6,249 nucleotides of DNA, from positions 1 through 6,249 of the forward strand of contig JABXGU010000281.1 of NCBI GenBank assembly GCA_016550415.1, read 5' to 3'. Source of the stretch: an archaeon (lineage in GTDB: Archaea > Asgardarchaeota > Hermodarchaeia > Hermodarchaeales > Hermodarchaeaceae). Of the stretch, positions 5,195 to 6,249 are shown in pieces. The notes beneath the pieces were generated by a model. The model searched no databases, was not told where the DNA came from, and saw nothing but the letters and a program-made list of their open reading frames with translations. The translations under genes were made by a program, and so were the position numbers. Every line of letters begins with the position of its first letter. Position 1 is the stretch's first letter.

Positions 5195-6211
5195 TCAAAA
5201 TCCAATCAATATTAGGAAGAAGGGTCTAATCGCTATGTAGAGCCAGAATAATCCAACAGCTAATAGCGCAGAAAGGGGAACCGTAACAAACGATGCGATT
5301 ATGATTTTATTTAGCCCGGGTCCTCGCACTGGATTGCGATTAGCAATTCCAACGCCAATCACTGCTGCTACCAAGACGTGAGTCCCGGATAGCGGGATTC
5401 CCCAAAGGGTACCAACAAACAGAACCGTTGCTACTGCCAGCTCTGCAGAAAAACTTGTACTAGGACGTAATTCGGTTACTTCCATTCCAACGGTTGCCAC
5501 AACCCGTCGACCAATTAGGAATAAGCCAACCGCCATACCAATACCTCCTAACAGCAGAAACCATGGCCAAAGCGTCGGATCTGGAAAAACCATGGTAAGA
5601 ATCCCGACCGCCTTGGACACATCATTTCCCCCTCGGCTTAACGCGGTAATGACAACGACGACCAATAAAAGCCATCCAAAGATACGCTCAAATCGTTCGA
5701 TCTTATCCAGACTTGTCGCACGTGGGTAGACAGTTTTTCGCAAAACACTTTGAACTAAAATGGCAATCGCAAATCCAAAGATTGGACTCAGAATCCAACC
5801 CACCACAATTTCGGTTATTGTCACCCAGTTGATCAAGGGTCCCATGGTGACAAACTCGATCACGAGCCCCACTCCTAAGACGCAGCCCACAATCGAATGG
5901 GTTGTTGAGATGGGATAGCCTCGGAGAGATGCAACCAGGAGCCAAATTGTCATTGCAAGGGCAAGCACCAAAACGAAATCTAAAGGAAGCGGAATAAGCA
6001 CCATGTCTTGTCCGATGGTTTCTGATACTCCTGCTCCTAATAGTTGGGCTCCAATTATTTGAAGGCACATACCAAGCAGAATCGCAGCATTGAGTTTGAG
6101 AACTTTTCCGCCCACCACACTAGCCATCGTTTCGTCGTTTGCTCCAATCGCCACTGCAACAATGAATACCAAAATAAAGAGGATAATAATCCAGACAAGT
6201 GGCGAAATCAT
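5195..6211 (-). CDS. pit: PiT-family inorganic phosphate permease
   Basis: A 338-residue integral membrane protein of the PHO4/PiT family (PF01384), which takes up inorganic phosphate with Na+ or H+. The two inverted halves are visible. Half one has GANDETMASVVGGKVL (23-38), the GVSETIGQ stretch (61-68) and GYPISTTHSIVG (98-109). Half two has RGGNDVSKAVG (193-203), TSFSAELA (252-259) and GIPLSGTHVLVAAVIGVG (271-288). About ten membrane segments are expected, with a cytoplasmic loop near 156-176. It is short beside E. coli PitA but in the range of compact archaeal members. Oddly, the second Asn of the usual GANDxxN is Met29 in half one and Lys200 in half two. ATG at 6211 is preceded by CAGGAAG (6221-6227) at a 9-base spacing. 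The DUF47 gene downstream supports phosphate as substrate. The family call is strong; the coupling ion is unknown. Confidence 0.92.
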   Translation of the reverse strand: MISPLVWIIILFILVFIVAVAIGANDETMASVVGGKVLKLNAAILLGMCLQIIGAQLLGAGVSETIGQDMVLIPLPLDFVLVLALAMTIWLLVASLRGYPISTTHSIVGCVLGVGLVIEFVTMGPLINWVTITEIVVGWILSPIFGFAIAILVQSVLRKTVYPRATSLDKIERFERIFGWLLLVVVVITALSRGGNDVSKAVGILTMVFPDPTLWPWFLLLGGIGMAVGLFLIGRRVVATVGMEVTELRPSTSFSAELAVATVLFVGTLWGIPLSGTHVLVAAVIGVGIANRNPVRGPGLNKIIIASFVTVPLSALLAVGLFWLYIAIRPFFLILIGF

Positions 6212-6220
6212 AAGTGCATG

Positions 6221-6227
6221 CTTCCTG
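6221..6227 (-). promoter_or_regulatory. Ribosome binding site CAGGAAG for the phosphate permease
   Basis: CAGGAAG on the minus strand, 9 bases before ATG 6211. A nearer ATG at 6217-6219 is out of frame, so this site supports 6211. Confidence 0.45.
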
Positions 6228-6249
6228 TGTGATTATCCCAATGGTAATC

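Noticed and set aside
1..6249. Search for CRISPR repeats, tRNA or rRNA genes, transposase genes or terminal repeats
   Set aside because: No regularly spaced repeats, tRNA cloverleaf signatures, rRNA-like conserved stretches or mobile-element proteins were seen by eye.

Overview
The window holds six genes or parts of genes. Five lie on the minus strand; one acyl-CoA dehydrogenase gene lies alone on the plus strand. The base composition is moderate, somewhat AT-rich. Starts are a mix of ATG, GTG and probably TTG, several with purine-rich Shine-Dalgarno-like sites. Upstream regions show TATA-like boxes rather than clear bacterial -35/-10 pairs. With a compact PiT/DUF47 phosphate pair and an OPT-family transporter, this fits an archaeon best, possibly an Asgard lineage such as Thorarchaeota. 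That placement is an inference; no taxonomic marker gene is present and a bacterial source is not excluded.

Left part (1-2949, all minus strand). Read in transcription order, a 675-residue OPT-family membrane transporter (922-2949) is followed after a short gap by a small five-cysteine protein of the C_GCAxxG_C_C family (412-885 or 894). These two look like one operon. After a 98-base gap comes the start of an unrecognised protein that runs off the left edge (1-313).

Middle (2950-3254) is a 305-base divergent non-coding region. It holds the presumed promoters of the transporter (minus) and the dehydrogenase (plus). It also has a 9-bp direct repeat on both sides of the transporter's TATA-like box, a 14-bp interrupted palindrome, and an 8-bp inverted repeat whose second arm sits between the ribosome binding site and the start codon of the dehydrogenase.

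Right part. The dehydrogenase (3255-4430) closely resembles medium-chain acyl-CoA dehydrogenases and has the catalytic Glu in place. Its stop lies only 12 bases from the convergent stop of a DUF47/PhoU-like protein (4443-5105). Upstream of that, on the same strand, is a PiT-type phosphate permease (5195-6211). The permease and DUF47 protein form a well-known partnership: a phosphate carrier and its cytoplasmic accessory or regulatory protein.

No RNA gene, CRISPR array, insertion sequence or phage feature was seen. Most of the window is ordinary metabolism and transport. The points most worth a second look are the transporter plus cysteine-protein operon, the altered GANDxxN motifs of the permease, and the structured divergent promoter region.
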